Source: Ligustrum vulgare
Taxonomy: Eukaryota; Streptophyta; Magnoliopsida; Lamiales; Oleaceae
Direction of reading: 5' to 3'
DNA length: 64,000 nucleotides
Assembly: GCA_963555705.1 (NCBI GenBank)
Contig: OY743172.1
Coordinates: 21,141,446 to 21,205,445, forward strand
Numbering within the stretch: the first letter of the stretch is position 1; each line of letters opens with the position of its first letter. The notes under the pieces are model-generated. The model was not told the DNA's origin and ran no database searches. It saw nothing but the letters and a program-made list of their open reading frames with translations. The translations under genes were made by a program, and so were the position numbers. Of this stretch, positions 24,372-36,060 are shown in pieces.

Positions 24372-27097
24372 GTGGGTTTGAAATTTTTATTTTTTGCACC
24401 TTGTTTTTCTTTTGTTGAGTCTGACCCACCTTCAAAACAAAAAGAAAAAATGGAAAGAGTTGGGGGAACGGGTTCACAGGAAATGTTAGCAATGGAGGTT
24501 CCCGTCAGAGGCTTCTGCCCCATCTCTTTATCGGTTTTTAGTTCCCGCTTATTTAGTGAGCAGGTTAAGAGGAGAAATAGGAAAAACAGTGGCATAATCT
24601 ATTTGAGTGATTCTGACAGTGAAGAAGATAAACATCAGACCTACACGGCTCATCCGTCATCCGAGGAAGAGGCATCTTTGGCAGAGCTTCGAAGCAAACG
24701 AGACAGGGATCTGATGAGAGAAGAGGCGGCCAGCTCTTCTTCTGGTCACCAGGACCTTGGCTTAATCGTTAGAGCACCGTTTAGGGCTCATAGGGAAGGA
24801 TTATGTTTGTCTGCAGAGGAGGTTGCCCAAGTGGAGGGTTGGGTCGACCAGATCAACAAAGCTTCAGGCTATCACGTTGATCCTGATCAAAACTCAGAGT
24901 CATGGGAGAGCAGCGAGGTTGCTACTGAAATCCGAAGGATTGACTTGGCTGGGGCTCCAGCAAAATTCAGAATTCCAGAAGGGGTTCAATTGGTGCACCC
25001 CTCATCTTCTTGCCGACCTTGCAGCCCTCCTCCAGGTCAAGCTGCCATATGCTACGACGCTCTTTCCTGCGGGATGAGGCTACCCCTTCACCTCTTCTTC
25101 AGGGCATTGCTTAGGAGTTATAACCTGTGTCCCTACCAGCTGGCTCCCAACTTCTGGACACAGGCAGTGGGCACTTGGCTGGTGTGGCAAGAGGTCAACC
25201 CTGACCATCATATCCCACTGTACATCATTCATACCCTCTAAACCTTGAAGAAATCAGTTAGAAGGGAGAGAGATGTGAGGTCGGACGTTAAGGATTGGTA
25301 CTACTTGTCTCCTAGGGGGTTGTATCCTCCAGTTATCAGTGGTCACCCAACCTCAATAAAGAATTGGAGGAACCAGTGGTTCTGGATTGTCGGGGAGTGG
25401 CAGAGCTCTCCTGTGGACCCTTGTCCAGAAATTTCAGTTTCCCGAACTCTTTCCATTCCTAGTGAGTCTTGCATTTGCTTTAGTGTCCTTGAGTGTCATG
25501 TGTCATTTGTTTTTATTTTTCATTCACCTTCCTTTGCTGGCTTTTAACATGTTTCCAATTTGTGACAGGGGACACTTTTGCACGCCTACTCCTTGACGCG
25601 AATTTAGCGGCCGTTAGGCGTCTGTTTGCTTACAAGGGCACATTTCAAGGGGTTATTCAACAAAACAAACTATTCGTCAAACACGGTCTTATGCGAGCCA
25701 TGGGTGAGTTCGCTTTGTTACTGCTTTTATATATCATGTTTTTCTGTTCGTAGCCTCATTTCCCTCTTTTTCATGCTAGGTTCTAAGGATTTTCCAAAGA
25801 TTTCTCTGAAAGGTCTCATGGCTACGAAAATTCCCCCTGCACTTCGCCATGGCAGTGAAGTGGAAAGGAAACAAAAGGCAGTATTGGCCAACTTGCAAGT
25901 CGGGGTGGCAAAGGAGGTCTCCGAGGCGTCAACGGCCCAACTTCAGGGCCCTCTTCCAGCCCTAATGCCACCGCTTACTCTGCTACCTGTGGGCCCTCAG
26001 AAGCCCAACACAGAGAAGGTGGCCGACACTAAGGGAGTCCTTCCAAAGGGAAAAGGAAAGAGGTCTGACACGGGCGGGTCTAAGAGAGATAGGGAGGCTA
26101 AGGATGCCTCAGTGCTGCCTCCTCCGTCCGAGGACATATCTGAACATGCCCCTGAGGAGGAGCCAGCCCCTCTGAAGAGACTCAGAAGAGGTAGGGGCAA
26201 GGAATCAACCTCTGCACCTCCGCCTCCCATGATAGAAGACCTGGAGGATGAGCCTTCTGTGCCCATTCCAGGATTGGCCTACGAAGTGACACCAGAGGGG
26301 GCGGAAGAGCTCAAGTATATCAAAACTAGCATCCTCCCCAGAGATGTCACTTTCAGCCCTTCGTTGTTCGACTCCCCCAGTTCTCCACCAGCTAGGGCGG
26401 CCTTAATTACGGAGCAGTTTTGGACAGAGGGTTGGGCCGCCTTTTCCTCCAATGCTACTCCATCTCGGAAGCTGCTCGCTGCCAAGGCTATGAACGCCAG
26501 AGCTCTGGCCCTCATTGACGAGGTAGAGTCCTCCGTGGAGGTAGCTCAACGGGACAAAAGGGATGCTGAGACTGCTCTCCGCCACGCTGATAATATGCTA
26601 AAGGAAATCAATGACCTCAAGTCCCAGCTGTCCATAGCCCGCAAATCTTCTTCAGAAGAGAGGGCTAATGCGAAGCGCCTCCAAGAGGACAATGACAAAC
26701 TGAAGCATGATCTCCGGTCTTCTGAATCAGACAGCTAGAGGATAGGAAGAAGGCTGAGGAGGATTATACTTCCCTGGAGAAACATATTGACTCCATAATT
26801 GCTGAGGCCTTGGAGCGTACTATTGCAGCTAGGGTGAAGGAGGTTCTGGGTGAAGAAGTTTCGAAGGCAGTTCAAAACTTCAAAGATACTTTTGAAGATA
26901 CCCCAGAATACGAGGCTATGCAGAGGATCTTCGGGAACTTGGGGGTTAGGATGGCCTTGGGGGACGTGAAGGAAGCTTTTCCGACATTGGACCTGTCCTC
27001 TATTGAGGCTTTTTACCCCGAGCCTCAAGGTGCTCCTGTGGATCCTCTGGACGCATCTGAAAAGGGCTCCTTGGAAGATGTCCCTCCTCCACAATAA
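24372..27097 (+). pseudogene. antisense extra ORF region of the Tat element
   Basis: It lies between pol and the 3' LTR but reads against them, as described for additional ORFs of some Tat elements. Pieces: 24372-25241 (or from the ATG at 24450; acidic N-terminus with SDSDSEEDK, then FRIPEGVQLVHPS and MRLPLHLFFRALL), the same frame continuing from 25245 with KDWYYLSPRG after a stop at 25239-25241, possible short exons around 25569-25703, then 25780-26738 and, after a frameshift near 26736, 26738-27097. The last parts are proline-rich, then basic, then a coiled coil (about 26530-26860). A TATA-like CTATAAAT is at about 24096. It resembles the 'putative plant transposon protein' class carried by plant gypsy elements; its job is unknown. 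The stop and frameshift say this copy is dead unless splicing removes them. Confidence 0.65.
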
Positions 27098-28118
27098 TCC
27101 TCTTCTGCATTTGTTAGTTTAGTTTGTTTTTGTTTTCTTCTTCTCGTTTTTTTGTAAGTGCCCCGGCACCTGATATTGTAAATGTAACCTTAATTTGATT
27201 TTTACATGCCTCATTTTCATGAATGGAATAGTTTATTCATATTTGCTTCTAACTGTTTAAGCATGAGTATTTCCAAGTGCGGATACTCCGTAATTGCATT
27301 ATGATATGTGGGAAATCATATTGTAAATGTCTGTAAATGTCTAGTCCCTCAGATTTAACCAGCTTAATGCGTTCACGTTTGCTAGTTAGATCTGATTTTG
27401 ACCAACTTTTGAGCGATAACTTCTGTTAATGTCGCAGTGTAAATACGCCGGAGTCCCTCGTTTTTAACAAAGTTCATGTCTGGCGGAGGCGTGTGGTTTT
27501 TGCAACCAAAACAACATAAGAATTTTTTACGTTTTTCTTTTACGCGTATTCACACAGCATTCAGTATACATATGTCTTGCAAACGCTTTGTCCGAATATA
27601 TGTGTAAAAGTATCAATTCGCACAAGAGAGCGCTCCGTATGTATGGGCTAATTTAACGCACTAAGGATTTTGGTTTGGATGACAATATTTGGTTAAATTT
27701 GAATGATTCCAAACGTATTGCGCGGCGAATGACGGTTAATGAGTACAATACCTTAGATCTGAGTGGTTCGAAGCATTTGTGTTTACCAGTGAAATTTGAT
27801 TGTGACAAACATTTGCACGCGTCCAAGTTATACTTTTTAAGATTTGTATACACAATTTTTGTATGAACTCCCTTTGGTCGTATTAAAACTCCCAATCCTT
27901 ACATGGTGATCGTAGTTTAACATGATGAGAGCCTTTTATTCCTAACAATTTTTTATGCATAGCGTGGACATATGACATCATGACCAAAATAATTTCGGAA
28001 CGTGCGTTTATTCATTATGTCTGTCTAATATAGAGATTGACGTAATTTTTAGCGCAGCTCGCCCACGATTTTTTGAAATCATATGATAATGTTGCAATTA
28101 TAGAGGAGGAATTTAGTT
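27098..28118. other. spacer between pol and the antisense ORF of the gypsy element
   Basis: About 1 kb without recognisable coding sequence. The two ORF sets converge here (antisense ORF from the left, pol from the right), so it should hold both 3' ends. TGATATTGTAAATGTAACC near 27170 could belong to the transcript end of the antisense gene. Confidence 0.5.
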
Positions 28119-29400
28119 TTATTGAAAATAACGGCGAAGGTGGTCCGCGTTCCAAGGATTACATAGAGGTACTCCAGACAAGTCCTCAATTATGTATGTT
28201 CCGGGTACCACATCGGCAGCGACCTTTTAAGGGTCTTCCCAGTTAGGACCTAGAGTCCCTACTCCTGGCTCCTGTGTTGAAGGAAGAACCTTTTTGAGGA
28301 CCAAGTCCCCAATATTAAAGCGTCGGCTCTTTACTCTTTTGTTGTAGTATCGAGCCATCTTTTTCTGGTATTTGGCCATTACCACTTGAGAATCATTCTG
28401 CTTTTCCATGAGGAAATCTAAACCGACCCTTTGCGCTTTCTCGTTCCTAACTTCGTCATAATGAATTTGACGAAGTGAAGGGATTCCGATTTCAACGGGG
28501 CATACCGTCTCGGCTCCGTAAGCCAGCGAGAAAGGTGTTTCACCAGTAGCGGTGTGCGAGGTGGTTCGAAGCGCCCATAACACCTGTGGGAGTTCATCTA
28601 CCCATGCGCCCTTTCTGAATTTCAACTTCATTTTTAGGGTATTTTTTATGGTCTTGTTCACCGCTTCGACCTGTCCATTGGCCTGTGGGTGATGTGGAGA
28701 TGAGAACAGCTTCTTAATTCCCAAATCGTCACACAACTCATCGACGCTTCTGTTTTTGAACTGTTTCGCATTGTCACTGACCAGGGAATGTGGTATCCCG
28801 AATCGGCATATGATATTTTTCCAAATGAACTTGGTGGTGTTGGCCTCGGTGATCTTCATCAAAGGTTCCGCTTCGACCCACTTGGTGAAGTAGTCAATTG
28901 CTACTATCGCAAAGCAATTGTTACCAGATCCTCTAGGCATAGGACCAATAATGTCAACCCCCCATTTTGCAAAAGGCCAGGGGCTAGTTACCACAGTTAG
29001 CTTGTAATGTGGATGATGTGGTATGGTTGCGTGTCTTTGGCATTTATCGCACTTGCGAACGAAGTCATGGGAATCCTTTCGCATAGTAGGCCAAAAATAC
29101 CCCTGTTTGAGGGCTTTCCAGGCTAGCGACAACGCCCCGGCATGGTTTCCACATATGCCCTCGTGGATTTCTCTCATTACATATCGACCTTCCTCAGGCC
29201 CCACACATCTTAGTAACGGAGAGGTGTAGCTTCGTTTATAAAGTATATCATCCAAGAGCAGGAAATTTGCAGCATATTTTTGTAATTTTCGAGCTGCCTC
29301 TGGCTCGTTTGGCACTGTCTGGTGCTTCAAATATGAGACCAGGGGGTTCATCCAGGACCCCTCTTCTTCAATCTCCAATTGGCCACTACAGATTTGACCT
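28119..29400 (-). pseudogene. gypsy integrase
   Basis: Reading down from about 29390: EIEEEGSWMNPLVSYLKHQT, then the HHCC zinc finger (H in REIHEGICGNH, C in RKCDKCQRH), then the catalytic core with GVDIIGP (Asp), VSDNAKQF (Asp) and NGQVEAVNKTI (Glu), then FNIGDLVLKKV and LGPNWEDP. A stop at 28227-28229 interrupts the C-terminal end, but the frame goes on as KVAADVVPGTYIIEDLSG to DHLRRYFQ and a stop at 28119-28121. No chromodomain is seen, as expected for Tat. The DDE residues are intact. Confidence 0.85.
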
Positions 29401-29600
29401 TCAAGGCTTTCGCAAGTCTTAACCCGGCTAATAACGCCTCGTATTCGGCAACATTGTTTGAGGCTTTGAATTCGAAGCGGATTGCGCTGTGTAATTTAAA
29501 CCCCTCTGGGCTTACTAACAATATGCCTGCGCCGGATCGCCCATCAGCCGAGGATCCATCAACATCCATCAACGAACAATTTCCACTCTTGGCTGTCATC
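29390..29600 (-). pseudogene. second (archaeal-type) RNase H, truncated
   Basis: VDGSSADGRSGAGILLVSPE, FEFKASNNVAEYEALLAGLR and LAKALKVKSVVA match the N-terminal half of the extra RNase H of Tat elements. The second half (the expected region with SDSQL) is missing: the frame jumps directly to the linker before integrase. A 10-bp direct repeat (ATCCATCAAC twice, about 29558-29577 on the + strand) shifts the frame between this domain and the upstream RNase H. Confidence 0.75.
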
Positions 29601-30431
29601 CGTGTTATCTACCATTTCAACCTCAGGGGGATGTGTGAATTCAACTACAAAGTCCGCCAGCGCTTGGCCCTTTACAGCGGTCCGAGGCGTATAATGTAGG
29701 TCGAACTGACTGATTTCAATTGCCCATTTCAGTAGCCTTCCAGATGCGTCTGGTTTTTGCAACACTTGTCTCATGAGAAAGTTGGTGAGCACGCGTATTG
29801 AGTGTGCTTGAAAGTAGGGACGAAGTTTGCGAGAGGCTGTGAGTAACGAGAGGGCGAGTTTCTCCATGTCTAGGTATCGTGTCTCCGCATCTATCATGGC
29901 TTTGCTCACATAATACACTGGGAACTGATTCCCATCCTCTTCTCTGATCAACACTGAGCTGATAGCCTCTTTGGATACAGCCAAATACAAGTAGAGGGGC
30001 TCGCCGGCCTTTGGCTTTGATAGTAATGGGGGCCGTCCCAAAGATGCTTTAAGGTCGGCGAAAGCATGTTCACATTCCGGTGTCCACTGGAATCACTTTC
30101 CCCCTTTGAGGACCTTAAAAAATGGCGAGCATTTGTCAGTAGATTTGGAGACGAATCGATTCAAGGCAGCAATTCTTCCCGTTAAGCTTTGCACTTCTTT
30201 TGGACTTCGAGGCGATTGCATGTTCAACAAAGCGTTGATTTTGTCGGGATTAGCTTCGATTCCTCTCTTATTCACCATGAATCCAAGAAAATTCCCAGAC
30301 GCTACCCCAAATGCACACTTCGCTGGATTGAACTTCATTCGATATTTCCTCAACACCACGAAGGTCTCTAATAAATGGCGGATATGATCCGCGGCGACCA
30401 TGCTTTTGACCAACATATCATCGACATACAT
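29559..30431 (-). pseudogene. gypsy reverse transcriptase (C-terminal part) and RNase H
   Basis: It opens with the RT active-site motif MYVDDMLVKSM, so everything before YVDD (two thirds of RT, and protease) is absent. RT thumb and connection (FNPAKCAFGVASGNFLGFMV, SLTGRIAALNRFVSKS) follow. A stop at 30093-30095 (probably a former Trp) breaks the frame, and it resumes as FQWTPECEHAFADLKASLGR, then RNase H (EPLYLYLAVSKEAISSVLI, YYVSKAM, YLDMEKLALSLL) and ISQFDLHYTPRTAVKGQALA. It cannot make an active enzyme. Confidence 0.85.
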
Positions 30432-31227
30432 TCTCGCAGATATGCATCTCTTTAGTAAACCTAGCTAGGTAACTTTTCAGAGACTCGTCCCTTCCTTGCC
30501 TCAGATCCTGAAGGCGTTGGAGCGGGAGTTGGCCAGGCCTGGAGGAAACAAAGCCATTTTTAAAAGTCGTCTTCATATCTCTCCAACTGTGAATGCTGCC
30601 AGGAGGGAGTTTTTTATACCATCGTATGATACTTCCCTCAAGGGTTAAAGCAAAGGTTTTGCATTTCAATACCGGAGTGGCTCCGGCTATTTCCATGCTG
30701 GCGCGGCAATTTAACAGGTGATCATCAGGATCACCTCGGCCAGAGTATTTTTCTATTTCCGGCATCTCAAAGTCATGAGGTACGGGGCACCTACGGAGGC
30801 CCTCTGTGAAGGGACTTACTTCCTCTTCTTCATCCAACTCGTAAGAGGGCAGTTCACTGTTTTCATCGTGACCGGAATACATTGGACCATGGTATTGGTC
30901 GTGGAGCGGCGGAGCATTCTCTTGCCTTTGTGGTGGCAAAACATGGCCGTGGTTTAGCCTTCTGTGGGTTGGTAACTCGTTGCGAGATCTTGTCCGAACT
31001 GCTTCGGCTCTTCTTTCCTGCCTATTCCTAGGCTCATGTGCTGATGCCAACCTTTCTGCTCCCATACCATGTTGGTCCCTATACATTTGACCATGCGACA
31101 AGGCTTCTTCAGCGCGTCGCTCCTTAATCTTATCTTGTCTTTCGAAGATGAGTGGACTTTCGTTTAAAAAATCCTCGCCTTTTTCAAGGTTACTAAACTT
31201 ATATCTCAAAGTTATACGTCTTTTCAA
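30432..31227 (-). pseudogene. gypsy gag, C-terminally truncated
   Basis: The frame is open from 31227 but the first ATG is at 31086. Recognisable gag core: FEMPEIEKYSGRGDPDDHLL, then MEIAGATPVLKCKTFALTLE, SIIRWYKKLPPGSIHSWRDM, LQRLQDLRQGRDESLKSYLA and RFTKEMH. The reading frame then runs across a deletion junction into RT sequence at 30418-30431. No zinc knuckle remains. The N-terminal stretch is Arg/Glu/His-rich and low in complexity. Confidence 0.8.
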
Positions 31228-31495
31228 GGTGAATAAACTTATGTTTCAAAGTTTTTTTTTTAACGGACTTGTCTTTCAAAGCTCTTACCTTTTTCAAGGC
31301 CGACCAGCTTATCTTTCAAAGCTCTTACCTTTTTCAAGGACAACCAGCTTATCTTTCAAAGCTCTTACCTTTTTCAAGGCCAACCAGCTTATATTTCAAA
31401 GCTTACCTTTTTCAAGGCCAACCAGCTTATCTTTCAAAGTTCTTACCTTTTTCAAGGCCAACCAGCTTATCTTTCAAAGCTCTTTGCAGATATCT
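31160..31495 (-). repeat. tandem repeat of about 40 bp in the gypsy leader
   Basis: Around six to eight copies of a unit containing CCAGCTTATCTTTCAAAG and CTTACCTTTTTCAAGG. One copy is shortened near 31395. The array lies between the primer site and gag, so it would be in the RNA leader. Open frames on the + strand here simply translate the repeat. Confidence 0.88.
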
Positions 31496-31605
31496 GCTCC
31501 TTCGTAAATGGTTCTTCGTCCTTTTTCAGAACTACCTTTCTATGTATGGCTTTTTACCATGTGTTTTCGTGGTTAGCAGTATGGTTTCCCACAGACGGCG
31601 CCAAA

Positions 31606-32276
31606 ATGTTGACCACAAAATCCGGCTGGACCTTGGACCAACACATCTCAGCTCCTCCCTCTTGAACACGTGGATCTCCTGCGCACTGTGACAAACAATC
31701 AGTTTGCAAAGGGGGCCGAGGTGGCTCCCGTTTGCACTCCGATGCCTAAGTCAGTGCCCATGTCAAGCAAATATAATTTGAGTGCGGGAAATATAACTGC
31801 GTAAAAGAGAGAAAAGGGAGTGAGAGTAAATATTTAGTTAAGAGAGTAAAAATGCTAACCCTTAACTTGGAGATAATTGTGCTTCATTTATAGAGGAACT
31901 TCTTGTCTCGGATCACGACACGTGGCGTACTTTACACTTGTCATCACCCTAGTTCATGGATGTGACAACCTTACTTTTTAACCGTAATCATTGCTACATT
32001 TCGTAGGGGATGGGCGCCTGTCACGTCTTGGTAAAGGCGGTGTCCCATCACTGACTCCATCTCTCTTCTGGTCACCGCCATAAAGCGCCCCGGCTGAGCA
32101 TAAAACACATTGGCTAGACGTTAACCAGGTCGGCTAAAGAGTTTTGCTTGGCGTACCACCTCGGCATTCATCCCAAAGTGATATTTTAGGCCTTTGCTGT
32201 GGGTTAAGGTCCGTTGGACCACTATTGGACCTTCGCTGGTAGATCACTGTACCTTTCTTTGGGCCCGGATGCAACA
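31606..32276 (-). repeat. 5' LTR of the Tat gypsy element
   Basis: Partner of 23005-23674. In element orientation the primer site follows directly after it (TTTTGGCGCCGTCTGTGGG from 31605 downwards), similar to the tRNA-Asp-type sites common in Tat and Athila elements. Confidence 0.95.
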
Positions 32277-32281
32277 AAGAC

Positions 32282-33287
32282 TATTTTTCTTTTACATTAT
32301 GTAAGTAGGTTGATATGAATTAATTGGATTCTTCATATTTGCATGGAATTTATTTAACCATCTGACTAAAATTATGCTCATTAGTGATTCCATTTTATTA
32401 TATGGTATGAAATGAAATGAAATGAAGCTCAAAATATAGAAGCACGTAAGTATAAATAATTGCCAGATTACTTTGATGATACTTAATCAAATATTGTAGA
32501 GAAAGTAACAATGTCAGTTTACTGAAACTATTTCATGAATTATTTGCTACTAATTTTATCGTATAAAATCAATCATTGTCAATGGTAAATTGAGAATTCC
32601 ACTTGTGTTACAAGGGTCCATTATTTGGTTCAAACATGGTAGCGGCAATGTCTATACTTATTGTTGTATTAGAATGCAAATTGGCTCTACAACAAATTAT
32701 GGGGGGTGCAATATATTGTTTATAAAGAAAATATTACCTCTAGCAGAGTTTCATAATTGAGGAATTCGGGGGTAAGATTCAAACGAGATTAAGAAGGGTC
32801 ATTGATTTACATTAAGATTTGCTTTGTAAGACAAACTTGTTCATGCATTTGGAAACAATTTCTTTCAATAAGTGAAAGAACCACACATTCCTTTCTTTCA
32901 AATGAGTGAAATAATTGAGAAATTTCAACTTATTCTAAATATGTGATCCACTATGGACAAGTTAAATATAGTTAGCCACATAAGCAAAAAGTGAGATGTT
33001 AAATGCCACATCAACATGTTAAAATTACACATATGCTTGATAAAGTCGACTATTAACTTTTGCTACAATGAACATGTTAAGTTTTAATTAAATCCAAGAA
33101 TATGATAAATATTTATTTTTAAAATAGCAAAATTTATATGTTAATATGGTACTCATTTTGAAAATCTCATTAAATTATATAATATGAAATCAACAAAAAA
33201 ATAATTTTATTTATCGATATTAAAAAATTTAAAGAAGAAAAAAGAAAGGAAGTTAAAATGACATGTTATCAAGTTAAACCACTAGTC
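32282..33287. other. intergenic, AT-rich, no gene seen
   Basis: I see no coding sequence, paired repeat or RNA gene in this stretch between the gypsy element and the left border of the nested Mutator-like element. Confidence 0.6.
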
Positions 33288-34498
33288 ACATTTAACACAA
33301 TTCCATTCTACTGGGCGTGACGCTCAAATGAAAATTAAGCGCAACCCAATTTTTTATTCAACTTTTATTTGTAGTGGGTCCCACTTTTGGTCAAGAAAAT
33401 AAATCACTTTTTGCACTCTCTCTTTATCCTAAGAACACTTCCATCCTAAAAACACGTCCACCACCAACCTCTCTCCAACCCCATTTTTTATTCAACTTTT
33501 ATTTGTAGTGGGTCCCACTTTTGGTCAAGAAAATAAGGATTTTGCTAATTGTACAATGTTGTTGACAAGGTCCTTGACAACCAGCAAGCGAAATGACCGA
33601 ATTGTCCCTGTCTGTACAAGAAATAACTGAAATGGACTGCCCTACACCTAACCCCTTCGAAAGTCAAAAATTCAAAATATTCTCCTTCGTACTCAATAAT
33701 CAATAAACTCTTTTCCCCGAAACACAGAAATCTGGAGGTAAATCGGATTAACCTTCTACACAATATTTTGTCATTTTGAACTCTAAATCTTTCTCCTCTA
33801 AGCAAAGAAAGTGACTCCGCTGTTCATCACCTTCAAACCTGCACACTCTTCCATCGTTAAATTGTCGCGCAACGTGATTTGGGATACTCATCTTTATTTT
33901 CGAAACTCTTGTTGGTAGCCCGAGTAAGTAGCTAAACTTAAAATCTACCTTTATTAGAATGGAAAATGGGTTTGAATTTAGTGTTCCTAAAAGGATTCAC
34001 CGGTTTAGGGCAAGAAAAATAGGCTCTGAGATGTTGGGGAAAGTTTAAGTTTTGAGTTTTAGTTCGTATTTTTGGAGCATAGAAATCGTTTCTACTCAAT
34101 TAGCTCCAAAACATGGGTATTCAGGTCTGTTGATTTAAGAAAGGAGTCTATTTGTTTCATTTTGTTATGATTTACAAGAATCTGATTCTGTGATATTATG
34201 TAATTTCATCGTTGTTTTGTGGCTGAAAATGTGACAATGATACTTCATGTATTATTGATGTGCTTAATTGCTTCTCCTTTGAATGTTTATTAGGTTTGTA
34301 AATATTTCGAATTCATAAGAATGTGTAAATATTTCAACATTGTTTTGTGGTTGAAATTGATACTTCATGTGAGATGAATGTGCATAGTTTCCTTGAATAA
34401 GAATGTTACTGCACTGTGTGTCATGAAACTATGCAATTCTTTTTAATGATTTGTTGGTCTGTTGAATTGGTAGGAACTCATTATGGGAGGGAAGAACT

Positions 34499-34666
34499 AT
34501 GAAATTTTGTCACTCTTGTAGAAAAGCGGGGCGTTGGATGGATGATTGTCAAATATCCTACGAAGACGATGCCGAAATAAATGTCATAACATTTCGTAAG
34601 AGTAAACGGTGTGAGAATGAAAAAAGGGAAAGAGAAGGTGCAAGGATGGCGGAATTGACGAAATAA
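34499..34666 (+). CDS. small ORF with a Cys-rich start, function unknown
   Basis: Starts MKFCHSCRKAGRWMDDCQ and ends in a Lys/Arg/Glu-rich tail (55 residues). A possible splice acceptor (TTGGTAG) lies 26 bases upstream, so it may be an exon of a captured gene. I do not recognise the family; the CxxC word hints at a zinc-binding piece. Coding status is uncertain. Confidence 0.25.
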   Translation: MKFCHSCRKAGRWMDDCQISYEDDAEINVITFRKSKRCENEKREREGARMAELTK

Positions 34667-34764
34667 ATGTCACGCTAAAACAATGTATTTTATTTTTATC
34701 AAATATGTAGTAACGATTATATTAGATGGAACTAGCAGTCGACATTTAGAATGTAAACTTAAAA

Positions 34765-36060
34765 ATGTGTAGGGGTCTTCAATTATGTAGACAATTTCCC
34801 TATTGTGTGCCTACCATTTCCTCAATGTCATTCTTCTCCTTGATGTGTATAATCCAGTAACCTCAATGAAGAAAGAATGAAAATGGTGCATAGAAGTTGA
34901 TGTATTGTAGTTGCATTATTTAGTAAGATAACCATTTTTTGCCATGATTTTGTTTTAGGTACATGTAAATCTTGTGAACATTAGAATTACATTTTGTCCG
35001 TCTATTTTCAAGCATTGGAAGTTTTGTTCAAATATCGCAGTACAGGTTAAGCCTATGACTTGAACATAGTTTAAATTACAACATTGTTCCGTTGTTAGAA
35101 CATGAAATTCATCATTACCCTGCATGTGGTAAATAATCAAAACATAGAATTCACTCAACACAAGATACAACATTGAAAATGTTAATATTTCAGATCACCA
35201 GAGATCAACCACAAATAAGAAACTATAATCGCAAAAGAGTCCGGAGGTTCGGCGACCCCTTTTGACGCCTACATCCTACGTTGAGTCTCCACCAAATGTG
35301 GATCTGACTCAAGAACTTTTATTGATCACGCCAAATTACAGATTACACAACTGCTAAATAGTTCTTCCTCTTTCAACCCTAAATCACGCTATAACAAGAA
35401 ACTTTCAGAACTGAAAGCTATTCTTCACAGTACAAACGCCTCACAATAGAGACAATGAAAGACAAACGAGATTATATAAAAGGGCACCACAACTGGTTAA
35501 AGAGAAGAAAGAAAATGAAGACCCAAGCTTCGATTCAGAATAATGCAGAGAATGGAGACGAAGAGGCGTATCAATAAAGAGTCCAGAATGAAACCCTAAG
35601 TCAGTGTCAAGCCTTTTATAAGGCTCAACCAACGATCTGTTCAGATTGCACCACGTGGACGGTGCTGATCAAAGGAGCTGTTATACAAAATTAAAACACG
35701 CCTTTGCTATTCTGAAAAATATTGGCACACGACTTCACAGAAAATCCAGAATAGATCTGAAGTTAAATGAGCATGACTTTAGATTCCATTTGCAGTCCGA
35801 AACGTAATTCAATTTCCTTTGTTGAATTCCCCCTGCATGTGAAAGCATACATATTTGTCGTCTGTAGCTCGCAAGGATGCGTAGGTTGGTTAAGGGTTAC
35901 ATCAATCCCATAAGTTGTGTAAAAGTCTTCAATTATGTAGACAATTTCCCTGTTGTGTGCTTGCCATTACGTTTTTCACTTCCTAGTTGTGTATTAACCA
36001 ATAACCTCAATAAAGAAAGAATGAAAATGGTGCCTAGCAGTTGATGTATTGTTGACAAGT
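34765..36060 (+). repeat. direct repeat pair of about 150 bp, 1.15 kb apart
   Basis: The block at about 34765-34915 (CTTCAATTATGTAGACAATT, then AAGAAAGAATGAAAATGGTG) recurs at about 35918-36055 with scattered changes. Between them, CCCTGCATGTG occurs at about 35118 and 35831 around a 700-bp segment with LTR-like words (TATATAAAAGGG near 35472). This could be a duplication carrying an inserted LTR fragment; I could not define its borders. Confidence 0.5.

Larger units (their letters stand above)
23005..32276 (-). mobile_element. Ty3/gypsy retrotransposon, Tat lineage, internally deleted
   Basis: Two LTRs (23005-23674 and 31606-32276) begin TGTTGACC and end GCAACA in window orientation, and AAGAC flanks both sides (23000-23004 and 32277-32281). 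Read on the - strand the order is 5' LTR, primer site TTGGCGCCGTCTGTGGG (just inside 31605), leader repeats, gag, RT, RNase H, a second (archaeal-type) RNase H, integrase, spacer, an antisense extra ORF region, purine tract near 23675-23690, and 3' LTR. The second RNase H and the antisense ORF mark the Tat lineage (Ogre/Retand type). Hand alignment of the LTRs gave about 27 substitutions in 670 bp, roughly 4%. Protease and most of RT are missing, so it is non-autonomous. Confidence 0.93.

Noticed and set aside
25997..26515. Two - strand ORFs inside the gypsy antisense region
   Set aside because: They are complements of the Pro/Glu-rich coding stretch on the + strand.
31148..31691. Two open frames on the + strand with Phe/Lys/Ser repeats
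   Set aside because: They translate the 40-bp leader array of the gypsy element in reverse and have no start context or family.
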